Assembly (NCBI RefSeq): GCF_016919245.1 | Contig: NZ_JAFEJA010000001.1 | Location: 6,525,953-6,589,952 of the forward strand | Reading direction: 5' to 3' | Source: Streptomyces zhihengii | GTDB lineage: Bacteria > Actinomycetota > Actinomycetes > Streptomycetales > Streptomycetaceae | DNA: 64,000 nucleotides | Shown: in pieces, positions 41,561 through 51,333 of the stretch | How positions within the stretch are numbered: position 1 is the stretch's first letter | How the letters are laid out: every line of letters starts with the position of its first letter | Made by a program: the position numbers and the translations under genes | The notes under the pieces: model-generated | Seen by the model: the letters and a program-made list of their open reading frames with translations, nothing else | Database searches by the model: none | Told to the model about the DNA's origin: nothing

Positions 41561-43015
41561 ATGAGCGACCGCACCATGGCTGCGGCCGGCACCTCCGCCG
41601 CCACCACGGGCACCCCCCACACCGATGCCGGAGACGCCGGGTACCGCAAGGACCTCAAGTCGCGGCACATCAACATGATCGCCATCGGCGGTGCCATCGG
41701 CACCGGACTCTTCCTCGGGGCGGGCGGCCGCATGGCCGAGGCCGGCCCCTCGCTGTTCATCGCCTACGCGGTCTGCGGCGTCTTCGCCTTCTTCGTCGTC
41801 CGCGCCCTCGGCGAGCTGGTCCTGTACCGCCCCTCGTCCGGCGCTTTCGTCAGCTACGCCCGTGAGTTCATGGGGGAGAAGGGCGCCTACACCGCGGGCT
41901 GGCTCTACTTCCTCAACTGGTCGACCACCGCCATCGCCGACATCACCGCCGCGGCCACCTACGCCCACTTCTGGGCCATGTTCAGCGACGTCCCCCAGTG
42001 GGTCCTCGCCCTGATCGCGCTCGCGGTGGTGCTGGCCGCCAACCTCATCTCGGTGAAGTACTTCGGCGAGATGGAGTTCTGGTTCGCGATCGTCAAGGTG
42101 GCGGCCCTGGTCGTCTTCATGCTGATCGGCATCTTCCTGATCGTCACCTCCCACGACATCGGCGGCCACACCCCGGGCCTCGCCACCATCGGCGACAACG
42201 GCGGCGTCTTCCCCAGCGGCGTCATGCCGATGCTGCTGCTGATCCAGGGCGTCGTCTTCGCCTACGCCTCCGTCGAGCTGTGCGGCGTCGCCGCCGGCGA
42301 GACCGAGAACCCCGGCAAGATCATGCCGAAGGCGATCAACTCGATCATGTGGCGCGTCGGCCTGTTCTACGTCGGCTCGGTCGTCCTGCTCGCCCTGCTG
42401 CTCCCGTACACCGCGTACACCGGCGACGAGAGCCCCTTCGTCACCGTCTTCGACCGCCTCGGCGTCCCGGGCGCGGCCGGTGTGATGAACCTCGTCGTGC
42501 TCACCGCGGCGCTCTCCAGCCTGAACTCGGGCCTCTACTCCACCGGCCGCATCCTGCGCTCGATGTCGGTGGCCGGCTCGGCGCCCCGCTTCACCGGGGT
42601 GATGAACCGGGGCGGCGTCCCCTACGGCGGCATCCTGCTGACCGCGGGCTTCGGTGTCCTCGGTGTCGTCCTCAACTACGTCATGCCGGGCGAGGCCTTC
42701 GAGCTGGTGCTCAACTTCGCCTCGGTCGGCATCATCGGCACCTGGGCCATGATCATGGTCTGCTCGCTGCTGTTCTGGAACCGCTCGCAGGACGGCCGGG
42801 TCACCCGCCCCGGATACCGGCTCCCCTGGGCCCCGTACACCCAGATCGTGACCCTGTTCTTCCTCGGTTCCGTCCTCGTCCTGATGTGGATGGACGGCGG
42901 CATCAGCCGCACCACCGTCAACTGCCTGCCGCTCATCGCCGCCGCCCTCGTCGGCGGCTGGTTCCTGGTGCGCGGCCGGGTCCGCGCCGTCGCCGCCGGC
43001 CGCACCAGCCCCTGA
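41561..43015 (+). CDS. Amino-acid permease (APC family)
   Basis: 484 residues, twelve membrane segments. The N-terminal signature SRHINMIAIGGAIGTGLFLG and VELCGVAAGETENPGKIMPKA are typical of AAT-type permeases; the wording is closest to the asparagine/GABA/proline branch, but specificity cannot be fixed. ATG 41561. The 240 bp upstream contain no gene; a strong terminator follows at 43058. Confidence 0.9.
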   Translation: MSDRTMAAAGTSAATTGTPHTDAGDAGYRKDLKSRHINMIAIGGAIGTGLFLGAGGRMAEAGPSLFIAYAVCGVFAFFVVRALGELVLYRPSSGAFVSYAREFMGEKGAYTAGWLYFLNWSTTAIADITAAATYAHFWAMFSDVPQWVLALIALAVVLAANLISVKYFGEMEFWFAIVKVAALVVFMLIGIFLIVTSHDIGGHTPGLATIGDNGGVFPSGVMPMLLLIQGVVFAYASVELCGVAAGETENPGKIMPKAINSIMWRVGLFYVGSVVLLALLLPYTAYTGDESPFVTVFDRLGVPGAAGVMNLVVLTAALSSLNSGLYSTGRILRSMSVAGSAPRFTGVMNRGGVPYGGILLTAGFGVLGVVLNYVMPGEAFELVLNFASVGIIGTWAMIMVCSLLFWNRSQDGRVTRPGYRLPWAPYTQIVTLFFLGSVLVLMWMDGGISRTTVNCLPLIAAALVGGWFLVRGRVRAVAAGRTSP

Positions 43016-43057
43016 CCGGGCCGCGCCGGCCGCCCCGAGCCCCCCACGGCCCCCCAC

Positions 43058-43096
43058 CCGGAGCCCCGCGGGTCCCTGCGACCCGCGGGGCTCCGG
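43058..43096. terminator. 16-bp perfect hairpin after the permease
   Basis: CCGGAGCCCCGCGGGT and its exact complement around a 7-nt loop, between the permease and mscR. Confidence 0.75.
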
Positions 43097-43178
43097 CCTG
43101 TGCGGGGCGGCGCGGCACGCGCCCTGAACAGGTCATAGTGTGGAGCCACATCACGTGTGACGAAGGGCAGGTTCTGCG

Positions 43179-44264
43179 ATGCCGCAGCAGGTGAACGGTG
43201 TGATCGCACCCGGGAGGAACGAGCCGGTACGGGTGGAGACCATCACCATCCCCGACCCGGGACCGGGGGAGGCGGTGGTGGCGATCCAGGCGTGCGGCGT
43301 GTGCCACACCGACCTGCACTACAAGCAGGGCGGGATCAACGACGAGTTCCCCTTCCTCCTCGGCCACGAGGCCGCCGGAGTCGTGGAGTCCGTCGGCGAG
43401 GGCGTCACCGAGGTTGCCCCGGGCGACTTCGTGATCCTCAACTGGCGCGCCGTCTGCGGCCGCTGCCGCGCCTGTCGCCGCGGACGCCCCTGGTACTGCT
43501 TCGACACCCACAACGCCAAGCAGAGGATGACCCTCGCCGACGGCACCGAGCTGTCGCCCGCCCTCGGTATCGGCGCCTTCGCCGAGAAGACCCTCGTCGC
43601 CGCGGGCCAGTGCACCAAGGTCGACCCGGCCGTCTCCCCGGCCGTCGCCGGACTGCTCGGCTGCGGCGTCATGGCCGGCATCGGGGCCGCCGTCAACACC
43701 GGTGAGGTCGGCCGCGGCGACACCGTCGCCGTCATCGGCTGCGGCGGAGTCGGCGACGCGGCCGTCGTGGGCGCCCGCCTCGCCGGGGCCGCGAAGATCA
43801 TCGCCGTCGACATCGACGACCGCAAGCTGGAGACCGCCCGCTCGATGGGCGCCACCCACACCGTCAACTCCCGCTCCACCGACGCCGTCGAGGCCGTGCG
43901 CGAGCTCACCGGCGGCTTCGGCGCCGACGTCGTCATCGAGGCCGTCGGCCGTCCCGAGACGTACGCCCAGGCGTTCTACGCCCGCGATCTCGCCGGCACC
44001 GTGGTCCTGGTCGGCGTGCCCACGCCCGACATGAAGCTGGAACTGCCCCTGCTGGACGTCTTCGGCCGCGGCGGCTCCCTGAAGTCCTCCTGGTACGGCG
44101 ACTGCCTGCCCTCCCGCGACTTCCCGATGCTGATCGACCTGCACCAGCAGGGCCGCATCGACCTCGGCGCCTTCGTCACCGAGACCATCGGCCTCGGCGA
44201 TGTCGAGAAGGCGTTCGCGCGGATGCACGAGGGCGACGTGCTGCGTTCGGTGGTGGTCCTGTGA
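43179..44264 (+). CDS. mscR: S-(hydroxymethyl)mycothiol dehydrogenase (formaldehyde detoxification)
   Basis: 361 residues. Zinc motifs [11 protein letters not shown] and [10 protein letters not shown], the structural-zinc loop [15 protein letters not shown], and the Rossmann turn GCGGVG. The start [18 protein letters not shown] and the motif NWRAVCGRC are characteristic of the mycothiol-dependent formaldehyde dehydrogenase. It is followed, with GTGA overlap, by an MBL-fold hydrolase, the usual partner. It oxidises the formaldehyde-mycothiol adduct with NAD. Confidence 0.92.
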   Translation: MPQQVNGVIAPGRNEPVRVETITIPDPGPGEAVVAIQACGVCHTDLHYKQGGINDEFPFLLGHEAAGVVESVGEGVTEVAPGDFVILNWRAVCGRCRACRRGRPWYCFDTHNAKQRMTLADGTELSPALGIGAFAEKTLVAAGQCTKVDPAVSPAVAGLLGCGVMAGIGAAVNTGEVGRGDTVAVIGCGGVGDAAVVGARLAGAAKIIAVDIDDRKLETARSMGATHTVNSRSTDAVEAVRELTGGFGADVVIEAVGRPETYAQAFYARDLAGTVVLVGVPTPDMKLELPLLDVFGRGGSLKSSWYGDCLPSRDFPMLIDLHQQGRIDLGAFVTETIGLGDVEKAFARMHEGDVLRSVVVL

Positions 44265-44890
44265 CCGCCCGCGTCGACCACCTGGTCACCTCCGGCACCT
44301 TCTCCCTCGACGGCGGCACCTGGGACGTCGACAACAACGTCTGGATCGTCGGCGACGACACCGAGGCGATCGTCGTCGACGCCGCCCACGACGCCGACGC
44401 GATCCTCGCCGCCCTCGGCGGGCGCACCCTGCGCGCGATCGTCTGCACCCACGCGCACAACGACCACATCGACGCCGCCCCGGCCCTCGCCGCGGCGACC
44501 GGCGCCCCCGTCCTGCTCCACCCGGACGACCTGCCGCTGTGGAAGCAGACCCACCCCGACCGGGCCCCCGACGGCGAACTCGCCGACGGGCAGACGATCA
44601 CCGTCGCCGGCACCGCGCTGACCGTGCTGCACACCCCCGGCCACGCGCCCGGCGCCGTCTGCCTCCACGCCCCGGAGCTCGGCACCGTCTTCACCGGCGA
44701 CACCCTCTTCCAGGGCGGCCCCGGCGCGACCGGACGGTCCTTCTCCCACTTCCCGACCATCGTCGAGTCGATCCGCGAGCGGCTGCTCACCCTCCCGCCC
44801 GAGACCGTCGTGCGCACCGGTCACGGCGACTCCACCACCGTCGGCGACGAGGCGCTGCACGTTCAGGAGTGGCTCGACCGCGGCCACTGA
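44261..44890 (+). CDS. MBL-fold hydrolase, likely S-formylmycothiol hydrolase
   Basis: 209 residues from the GTG overlapping mscR. Glyoxalase-II-like zinc motif THAHNDHID (His64, His66, Asp68, His69), later [12 protein letters not shown] and [10 protein letters not shown], and the terminal RTGHGDSTT. Coupling to mscR suggests that it hydrolyses S-formylmycothiol to formate. Its 3' end overlaps the convergent pseudouridine-synthase gene by 28 bp. Confidence 0.85.
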   Translation: MTARVDHLVTSGTFSLDGGTWDVDNNVWIVGDDTEAIVVDAAHDADAILAALGGRTLRAIVCTHAHNDHIDAAPALAAATGAPVLLHPDDLPLWKQTHPDRAPDGELADGQTITVAGTALTVLHTPGHAPGAVCLHAPELGTVFTGDTLFQGGPGATGRSFSHFPTIVESIRERLLTLPPETVVRTGHGDSTTVGDEALHVQEWLDRGH

Positions 44891-45801
44891 TCCAGCGAGC
44901 GCCGGCTGGTGAACCGGCGCTCCTCCCCGGTGACGGGGTCGGTGAACTCCAGTGCCCGCGCCAGCAGTTGCAGCGGACGCCCGAAGTCCTCCGGCCCCTC
45001 GTCCCGCACCACCGGGTACAGCGGGTCGCCCAGGATCGGCAGGCCGAGGGCGTTCATGTGCACCCGCAGCTGATGGGTCCGGCCGGTACGCGGCAGCAGC
45101 CGGTACCGGCCGGTCCCCTCCCGCACCCCGGCGAGCTCCACCCGGCTCTCGCTGTTCGGCTCGCCCGGCACCTCGTACGCGGCGAGCACCCCCCGCTCCT
45201 TCACGATCCGGCTGCGCACGGTGCGCGGCAGCGCCACGTCCGGATCGTGCGCGGCGAGCGCCTCGTACTCCTTGCGCACCGCCCGGTCGCGGAACATCGT
45301 CTGATACGCCCCCCGGTCCGCGGGCCGCACCACGAACAGCACCAGGCCGGCCGTGAGCCGGTCCAGCCGGTGCGCCGGCTGGAGCAGCGGCAGCCCGAGG
45401 TCCCTCCGCAGCCGCGCCAGCGCGGTGTCGGTGACATGGCTGCCCCGGGGCATCGTGGCGAGGAAGTGCGGCTTGTCCGCGACCACCAGCCGCTCGTCGC
45501 GGAAGACGACTCCGACGGTGAACGGCACCGGCTCCTCCGGCGGGAAGTCCCGGTGGAACCAGAGGGTCCGTCCCGCCGTGTACGGCTCGGCGCCGCCCAC
45601 CGGCCCGTCCCGGTCGACGAAGCGCCCCGCCGCGAGCATCGCGTCCACCCGCTCCGTCCCGATCGCCCGGCCGTAGCGCGCCACCAGGTGGTCGCGGACG
45701 GTCGGCCAGGCCCCGGACGGATCCTCGGGCAGCCGCACCCGCGCCGGGTCGATGCCGTCGCGCTGGGGCAGCGGCGCGGGGGTGGTGTGTCGTCGCCTCA
45801 C
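44863..45801 (-). CDS. RluA-family pseudouridine synthase
   Basis: 312 residues from GTG 45801. The catalytic Asp lies in AHRLDRLTAGLVLF; LLPRTGRTHQLRVHMNALG is the second family block, followed by PILGDPLYP. It isomerises uridine in rRNA or tRNA; which position cannot be told. The N-terminus is Arg/Pro-rich without a clear S4 domain. The frame extends upstream to 45852, but the conserved part does not need it. Confidence 0.9.
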   Translation of the reverse strand: MRRRHTTPAPLPQRDGIDPARVRLPEDPSGAWPTVRDHLVARYGRAIGTERVDAMLAAGRFVDRDGPVGGAEPYTAGRTLWFHRDFPPEEPVPFTVGVVFRDERLVVADKPHFLATMPRGSHVTDTALARLRRDLGLPLLQPAHRLDRLTAGLVLFVVRPADRGAYQTMFRDRAVRKEYEALAAHDPDVALPRTVRSRIVKERGVLAAYEVPGEPNSESRVELAGVREGTGRYRLLPRTGRTHQLRVHMNALGLPILGDPLYPVVRDEGPEDFGRPLQLLARALEFTDPVTGEERRFTSRRSLDQWPRSSHS

Positions 45802-45891
45802 CGACGGGACTCTACGGCCCCGTGACGGCACGGACCGCGCCCCGGGCCCCACAGCGGGCCCGGGGCGCGGCCCGGTCGGCGGGCGCCGGAA

Positions 45892-47193
45892 TCAGTCGAC
45901 GTAGGTGATGTCCGACTCGCGGTAGAGGCAGTTGGTGCTGTCGGGCCCACTGCCGATCTTGCTGGGCTCACCGCTGGTGGTGCCCTTGTACTTCGTGCAG
46001 ATCTCGATGTCCCGGCCGGCGTCGTCGTACACGGTGACACCGCTCAGGCGCGCGGTGTCGCCGTAGTTGGTGTTGATGCCGACGAGCGAGTCGGCCGGGG
46101 CCGTCAGCCAGACGTTCTGCACCTGGATGTGCCGGGCGTACTGCGTGGAGCAGTTGCCGCAGGAGCGGACCAGCTTGCCGATGTCGTCGGCCTGGAAGTT
46201 CTTGACCACCAGGGTGCCGGCGCCGTTGTGCTGGAACACCTTGTCGGAGGCGAGCCTGGCGCCGCCGCCGTCGACCGTGCGCAGCAGCGAGGCGGAGCTG
46301 CCGCGGAAGGTGGCCGCGTCCTCGCCCACGTCCTCCCACCAGACGTTCTTGAGCGTGCAGGTGCCCTTGCAGTGGACGCCGTCCGCGGCGGGCGAGCCGA
46401 GGATCACGTTCTGCAGGGTGGCGCCGTCGGCCAGCTCGAACAGGGCGGGCAGGTCCTCGCTCTGGCCGTCGTCGCCGAGGTCGCCGGTGCCGTAGTAGCG
46501 CTTCATGTTGCCGTCGAGGGTGCCGGAGACGGCGATGGTCGAGCCCACGGCCTGCTGGCCGTTGGCGGAGGGCCAGGCCGGCCGGTCGCCCGGGTTCGTC
46601 GGCGGCGGCGTGGTGGGCGGCGGGGTCGTGGGCGGCGGCGTGGAACCGGCGGGGGTGAAGGTCCAGTGCTTGCTCTTCACCGAGTCGCAGGAGTTCTGCT
46701 GGATCAGGGCGCCGGACGCCGTCGAGCTGTCCTTGACGTTGAGGCACTTGCCGCCGTTGCCGTTGACGACCTGGAAGCCGCTGCCGGTCTCGGTCAGCTT
46801 CCACACCTGCGTCGCGGCGCCGGAGCAGGACTGCTGCTCGACGGGCTTGCCCGCGCTGGTGGACGCGTCCCGTACGCCGGCGCACCTGCCGCTGTGGGCG
46901 GCGGTCAGCGTGTAGCCGCCGCCGGACGCGGCGAGCGTGAAGGTCTGCTCGGCGGCGCCGTTGCACGACGACTGGGCGAGCTGGACGCCGCTGCCGGTCG
47001 AGGCGCCCGGCACCTGGAGACACAGTCCGCTGCCGGCGTTCTTCAGGCTGTACGAGCCCGGTGCGGGGGCGGCGGACGCCGAGGTGGCGGTCGCCAGGGC
47101 CGCGATGCCCACGGCGATGACCGAGCCGGCTGTGGCGAAAACGGCCGCTGTGCGGCCCCTCACCCTTCTGACATGCTTGTTCTTCGTGCGCAC
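45892..47193 (-). CDS. Secreted pectate lyase (PL3) with ricin-B lectin domain
   Basis: 433 residues from GTG 47193 (AGGAAAGGA upstream). A signal peptide (AGSVIAVGIAALATATSASA) is followed by a ricin-B-type lectin domain with three QXW-like repeats (residues about 45-170), a PTTPPP linker, and a PL3 pectate lyase catalytic domain with AADGVHCKGTCTLKNVWWED. It cleaves pectin outside the cell. An array of GTTCT/AGAAC half-sites around 47292-47338 lies upstream. Confidence 0.93.
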   Translation of the reverse strand: MRTKNKHVRRVRGRTAAVFATAGSVIAVGIAALATATSASAAPAPGSYSLKNAGSGLCLQVPGASTGSGVQLAQSSCNGAAEQTFTLAASGGGYTLTAAHSGRCAGVRDASTSAGKPVEQQSCSGAATQVWKLTETGSGFQVVNGNGGKCLNVKDSSTASGALIQQNSCDSVKSKHWTFTPAGSTPPPTTPPPTTPPPTNPGDRPAWPSANGQQAVGSTIAVSGTLDGNMKRYYGTGDLGDDGQSEDLPALFELADGATLQNVILGSPAADGVHCKGTCTLKNVWWEDVGEDAATFRGSSASLLRTVDGGGARLASDKVFQHNGAGTLVVKNFQADDIGKLVRSCGNCSTQYARHIQVQNVWLTAPADSLVGINTNYGDTARLSGVTVYDDAGRDIEICTKYKGTTSGEPSKIGSGPDSTNCLYRESDITYVD

Positions 47194-47291
47194 AAGGATT
47201 CCTTTCCTCACCTGCGGCTTCGTGGCAGGCGTCGGCGGGGGTGCTGGTGCGGTGCGGTGGCGATGCCGCAGCCCAACGCGCGAGGAACCAT

Positions 47292-47338
47292 GGTTCTGGA
47301 CTGCGTTCTCATATATGAACATCGCAGAACGTAGAACC
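47292..47338. promoter_or_regulatory. Nested palindromes upstream of the pectate lyase
   Basis: GGTTCT (47292) and AGAACC (47333) flank CTGCG/CGCAG arms and a central CATATATG. TTCT/AGAAC half-sites occur five times. The layout suits an IclR- or LacI-type regulator of pectin genes; the regulator is not in the window. Confidence 0.45.
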
Positions 47339-47381
47339 ACCGCGGTCCCGGGTCAAGGGCCGCGGCAGGGGCAACGAAAAA

Positions 47382-47407
47382 ATCCCCACAGCCGAAGCTG
47401 TGGGGAT
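47382..47407 (-). terminator. Intrinsic terminator of tRNA-Leu
   Basis: On the minus strand, ATCCCCACAGC-TTCG-GCTGTGGGGAT is an 11-bp stem with a UUCG loop, followed by six T. It starts 5 bp after the tRNA. Confidence 0.9.
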
Positions 47408-47412
47408 CTCTC

Positions 47413-47500
47413 TGGTGTCCGAGGGGGGACTTGAACCCCCACGCCCGATAAAGGGCACTAGCACCTCAAGCTAGCGCGTCTGCCATTCCGCCACCCGGAC
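47413..47500 (-). tRNA. tRNA-Leu (anticodon GAG), CCA encoded
   Basis: The minus strand reads a class II tRNA: acceptor GTCCGGG pairs with CTCGGAC, the anticodon stem CTAGC/GCTAG encloses TTGAGGT with anticodon GAG, and a variable arm and GGTTCAAGTCC T-loop follow. Discriminator A and CCA are encoded. An intrinsic terminator follows. Confidence 0.96.
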
Positions 47501-47688
47501 AAGGTGTCTGTCTCGCGGCCCCGGGCCGTTCCGACGTGGAAAACCATAGCAAACATTCGGCCCTGCCCGATCACACCCCCGGCCGCCGTGAACACCGTGC
47601 GACGACCGGGAGCCGCCCTTGGGGAACCGGCGGCGATGGCGAGAGGATGGCGGCAGGACCACCAGCAGCGACATCGGGAGGAATCAGC

Positions 47689-49014
47689 GTGAGCGAGTCC
47701 CATGCGACCAGGACCGTCTCCGGGGAGGACGAGGTCGTCGACCTCTGCAGCGAGCTGATCCGGATCGACACCAGCAACTACGGCGACCACTCGGGCCCCG
47801 GCGAGCGCGCCGCGGCCGAGTACGTCGCCGAGAAGCTCGCCGAGGTGGGCCTCGAACCCCGGATCATCGAGTCCCACAAGGGCCGTGCCTCCACCGTGGC
47901 CCGCATCGAGGGCGAGGACCCCTCCCGGCCGGCGCTGCTCATCCACGGGCACACGGACGTCGTCCCGGCCAACGCCGAGGACTGGACCCACCACCCGTTC
48001 TCCGGCGAGATCGCCGACGGCTGCGTGTGGGGCCGCGGCGCGGTGGACATGAAGGACATGGACGCGATGACCCTCGCCGTCGTCCGCGACCGGCTGCGCA
48101 GCGGCCGCAAGCCCCCGCGCGACATCGTGCTCGCCTTCCTCGCGGACGAGGAGGCCGGCGGCACCTACGGCGCCCGGTACCTCGTCGACAAGCACCCCGA
48201 CCTCTTCGAGGGCGTGACCGAGGCCATCGGCGAGGTCGGCGGATTCTCCTTCACCGTCAACGAGAACCTGCGCCTGTACCTGGTCGAGACCGCCCAGAAG
48301 GGCATGCACTGGATGCGGCTGACGGTCGAGGGCACCGCCGGCCACGGCTCGATGACCAACAACGACAACGCGATCACCGAGCTGTGCGAGGCCGTCGGCC
48401 GCCTCGGCCGGCACACCTGGCCGGTCCGGGTCACCAAGACCGTGCGCTCGTTCCTCGACGAGCTCTCCGACGCCCTCGGCACCCCGCTCGACCCCGAGGA
48501 CATGGACGCCACCCTCGCCAAGCTCGGCGGCATCGCCAAGATGGTCGGCGCGACCCTGCGCAACTCCGCCGCCCCCACCATGCTCGGCGCCGGCTACAAG
48601 GTGAACGTCATCCCCGGCCAGGCCACCGCCCACGTCGACGGCCGCTTCCTGCCCGGCTACGAGCAGGAGTTCCTGGCCGACCTGGACCGGCTGCTCGGCC
48701 CCCGGGTCAAGCGCGAGGACGTCCACGGCGACAAGGCGCTGGAGACGAGCTTCGACGGCGCGCTGGTCGACGCCATGCAGAGCGCCCTCAAGGCCGAGGA
48801 CCCCATCGCCCGGGCCGTCCCGTACATGCTCTCCGGCGGCACCGACGCCAAGTCCTTCGACGACCTCGGCATCCGCTGCTTCGGCTTCGCGCCGCTCAAG
48901 CTGCCCCCGGAGCTGGACTTCGCGGGCATGTTCCACGGCGTGGACGAGCGCGTCCCGGTCGACGGGCTGACCTTCGGGGTGCGGGTCCTCGACCGCTTCA
49001 TCGACCAGTGCTGA
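47689..49014 (+). CDS. M20-family metallopeptidase/dipeptidase
   Basis: 441 residues from GTG 47689 behind GGGAGGA. Zinc-ligand motifs LIHGHTDVVPA, GRGAVDMKDMDAM and LADEEAGGTYGA, the dimerisation-domain GTAGHGSM, and a late SGGTDAKSFDDLG supply the family set. It is cytoplasmic (no signal) and probably hydrolyses small peptides or N-acyl amino acids. It lies just upstream of the chaplin genes, an arrangement I recall from other Streptomyces. Confidence 0.92.
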   Translation: MSESHATRTVSGEDEVVDLCSELIRIDTSNYGDHSGPGERAAAEYVAEKLAEVGLEPRIIESHKGRASTVARIEGEDPSRPALLIHGHTDVVPANAEDWTHHPFSGEIADGCVWGRGAVDMKDMDAMTLAVVRDRLRSGRKPPRDIVLAFLADEEAGGTYGARYLVDKHPDLFEGVTEAIGEVGGFSFTVNENLRLYLVETAQKGMHWMRLTVEGTAGHGSMTNNDNAITELCEAVGRLGRHTWPVRVTKTVRSFLDELSDALGTPLDPEDMDATLAKLGGIAKMVGATLRNSAAPTMLGAGYKVNVIPGQATAHVDGRFLPGYEQEFLADLDRLLGPRVKREDVHGDKALETSFDGALVDAMQSALKAEDPIARAVPYMLSGGTDAKSFDDLGIRCFGFAPLKLPPELDFAGMFHGVDERVPVDGLTFGVRVLDRFIDQC

Positions 49015-49178
49015 TCCGCCGGGCACCGGGGACGGGCTCAGCCGACGCCAATCGACCGTCTGTCCCCGTCCCACCGGAAAGAGTGAATGGGGGTTTCGCC
49101 TCGTAGCCCCCGTGCGCCCTCCTCGTTACAGGTGGTGCGGTCCGCGGCTGGGACCGCTTGTGCCAACTAGGAGGAATA

Positions 49179-49412
49179 ATGATCAAGAAGGTCGTCGCTG
49201 CTGCGGCTGCCACCGGTGGTCTGGTGCTCGCTGGCGCGGGTGTGGCCATGGCCGACGCCGGCGCCCAGGGTGCCGCTGTCGGTTCCCCCGGCGTGCTCTC
49301 GGGCAACGTCGTCCAGGCGCCGATCCACATCCCGGTGAACGTGTGCGGCAACACGGTCAACGTGATCGGCCTGCTGAACCCCGCCTTCGGCAACACCTGC
49401 GTCAACGCCTGA
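49179..49412 (+). CDS. chpH: Short chaplin (ChpH-like)
   Basis: 77 residues. A signal peptide ending near VAMADA is followed by one chaplin domain: SPGVLSGNVVQAPIHIPVNV, then CGNTVNVIGLLNPAFGNTC with two Cys. Short chaplins assemble into the amyloid-like rodlet film that makes aerial hyphae hydrophobic. ATG 49179 follows AGGAGGAAT. The long chaplin follows; sigma-BldN control is known for relatives, but I did not identify a site. Confidence 0.92.
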   Translation: MIKKVVAAAAATGGLVLAGAGVAMADAGAQGAAVGSPGVLSGNVVQAPIHIPVNVCGNTVNVIGLLNPAFGNTCVNA

Positions 49413-49566
49413 CGTTCATGTGACGTGCCGACCCGGTCCCCAGGGACCGGGTCGGACATCCGGGCGGTTCCGGAGTGCGTGCCATGCACTCCGGGGCCGC
49501 CCGGTTCTTCCTTTCCCCGGGCAGTGGACCGGGGCAACCTGACAGCTGGAAGGCAGGGCATCACAC

Positions 49567-50343
49567 ATGCGACAGGTCACGCGGAAGGGCCTGATCTCCG
49601 TTGCGGCGGCAGGCGGGGTCATCGCGCTCGGCGGGGGGTACGCACAGGCGGACTCGGTGGCGGCCGGCGGAGCGTCCAACTCCCCGGGCGTACTGTCCGG
49701 GAACTCGGTCCAGGCGCCCGTCCACGTCCCCGTGAACGCCTGCGGCAACACCGTGGACGTCGTGGGACTCCTCAACCCGGCCATGGGCAACTCGTGTGCC
49801 AACGTGTCCGCTCCGGGCGGCGGCTCGCACGGCGGGGGCGGTTCGCACGGCGGCGGCTCGGGCGGCGGCGGTTCGCACGGGGGCGGTTCGCACGGCGGCG
49901 GTGGCGGCCAGGGCGGCGGTTCGCACGCCGGGGGCGGCTCGCACGCGGGCGGCGGCACCAGCAACTCGCCGGGCGTCGGCTCGGGCAACAACGTGCAGGC
50001 CCCGGTCGACGTGCCGGTCAACGCCTGCGGGAACAGCATCACCATCGGCGGGCTGCTCAACCCCTCGTTCGGCAACGACTGCGCGAACGCCCCCGAGGTC
50101 CCGGAGACCCCCGTGACCCCGGAGACACCGCAGACGCCGAAGCCCGAGCAGCCGCGGACGCCGCACACCCCGGGCGCCTCGCAGGAGCCGAACACCCCCG
50201 GCGCCCAGACGGTCACGCCGCCCAAGGGCGACGAGCAGCTCGCGGAGACCGGCATGGGCGCGCTCGACGTCCTCGCCCCGGCGGGCGTCGGCATGCTCCT
50301 GGCCGGTGCGGTGCTCTACCGCCGGGCGCGCGCGGCCGCGTAG
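49567..50343 (+). CDS. chpC: Long chaplin with sortase signal (ChpC-like)
   Basis: 258 residues. A signal peptide, two chaplin domains (SNSPGVLSGNSVQAPVHVPV and SNSPGVGSGNNVQAPVDVPV, each followed by CGN...LLNP), a Gly/Ser/His linker between them, a Pro/Thr-rich stalk, and a C-terminal LAETG sortase motif before a hydrophobic helix and RRARAAA. It is covalently anchored to the wall and thought to nucleate short-chaplin assembly. Start ATG 49567. Confidence 0.95.
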   Translation: MRQVTRKGLISVAAAGGVIALGGGYAQADSVAAGGASNSPGVLSGNSVQAPVHVPVNACGNTVDVVGLLNPAMGNSCANVSAPGGGSHGGGGSHGGGSGGGGSHGGGSHGGGGGQGGGSHAGGGSHAGGGTSNSPGVGSGNNVQAPVDVPVNACGNSITIGGLLNPSFGNDCANAPEVPETPVTPETPQTPKPEQPRTPHTPGASQEPNTPGAQTVTPPKGDEQLAETGMGALDVLAPAGVGMLLAGAVLYRRARAAA

Positions 50344-50386
50344 CCGGGCCCCCTCGCACGCCGACCGGAGCGTGACGGCGTGCGTA

Positions 50387-50429
50387 CGCCGGGGAGCGGA
50401 TCCCTCGACGAGGGGTCCGCTCCCCGGCG
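50387..50429. terminator. Hairpin between chpC and the DUF5703 gene
   Basis: CGCCGGGGAGCGGA and its complement TCCGCTCCCCGGCG enclose a small inner stem (CCCTC/GAGGG). It serves both convergent genes. Confidence 0.65.
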
Positions 50430-50437
50430 GTCGGCGA

Positions 50438-50626
50438 TCACCAGGTGGCGCGTACCTGGCGGATGATCCGCCGGCGCAGACGCACCCGGCGGCTTCCGTC
50501 CCGGTGCAGCGTCAGTCGGTCCAACTCCCAGTGTCCGTACTCGGCGTGGTCGGTCAGCAGTCGTGTCGCCTCCTTGCGGGAGACCCCGCGCGGTACGTAC
50601 ACGTCGACAAATTCGTATTCCGGCAT
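50438..50626 (-). CDS. DUF5703 small protein
   Basis: 62 residues (MPEYEFVDVYVPRGVSRKEA to the basic end RRRIIRQVRATW). It matches a small conserved actinobacterial family, here called DUF5703 from recall. Function unknown; basic C-terminus and beta/alpha pattern. It is divergent from the gene at 50674. Confidence 0.8.
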   Translation of the reverse strand: MPEYEFVDVYVPRGVSRKEATRLLTDHAEYGHWELDRLTLHRDGSRRVRLRRRIIRQVRATW

Positions 50627-50673
50627 CGCATCTATTGTGCGGGCACCGGCCCGGTACGGATAGCGTCTGCACT

Positions 50674-51333
50674 ATGTCTGATGCTGCGCAGCCCACCGCT
50701 GCCGAGGTACGTGCCGCCGCCGAGGCGGTCAAAGCCGCACTGGACCGTCACCTGGCGGCGGTCGAGAACCGCTCGGGCGAGGACGACCCGGCCGTCTACG
50801 AGGCCTTCAACGCCCTCGCCACGGCGGCCGAGGCCTACGACGAGAGGCTCTACGACCGCTACGACGAGGTGACCCCCTTCGAGATCCCGGGCGCGGACGA
50901 CTCGCTGCCGCCGTACGCGGGGCCCGAGGAACCGAACGCCCTCAGCGTGCTGATCCGGCGCGACTACGCGGTGGTCGAACCGCAGCGGCTGCTCGCCCAG
51001 ACGCAGCGCATCGCCGACCTCGACCGGGGCGCGCAGGAGCTCCCCGGGAGTGCGCCGGTGGTGGGAGCCAGCGTGCACGCGGCGCTCGGTGTCCTCTTCG
51101 GGGAGTACGAACCGGACGAGATCGCCTCCCGGCACAAGGAGTTCGGCCTGGAGGAGGGCGACTCCACGCTCTGGGTCGCCGCCGCCGACGAGCTGCCCGA
51201 GCCGGGGGAGTGGCTGAGCATGCCGTTCGACCAGGCCGACCCCCAGCGCGTGGTCTGCCGGTTCGACGTCAGCTCCGTCTTCGACGAGGACGACCTCGGG
51301 GACTTCGAGGAGACCGGCGACCTGGAGGAGTGA
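50674..51333 (+). CDS. Conserved hypothetical acidic protein
   Basis: 219 residues. Residues 5-70 are helical (AAAEAVKAALDRHLAAVENR), the rest mixed and very acidic, ending in an EDDLGDFEETGDLEE tail. Highly conserved in my memory of Streptomyces near the chaplins, but without an assigned function. ATG 50674 is only about 20 bp from a possible -10 region, so the transcript leader is short. Confidence 0.8.
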   Translation: MSDAAQPTAAEVRAAAEAVKAALDRHLAAVENRSGEDDPAVYEAFNALATAAEAYDERLYDRYDEVTPFEIPGADDSLPPYAGPEEPNALSVLIRRDYAVVEPQRLLAQTQRIADLDRGAQELPGSAPVVGASVHAALGVLFGEYEPDEIASRHKEFGLEEGDSTLWVAAADELPEPGEWLSMPFDQADPQRVVCRFDVSSVFDEDDLGDFEETGDLEE

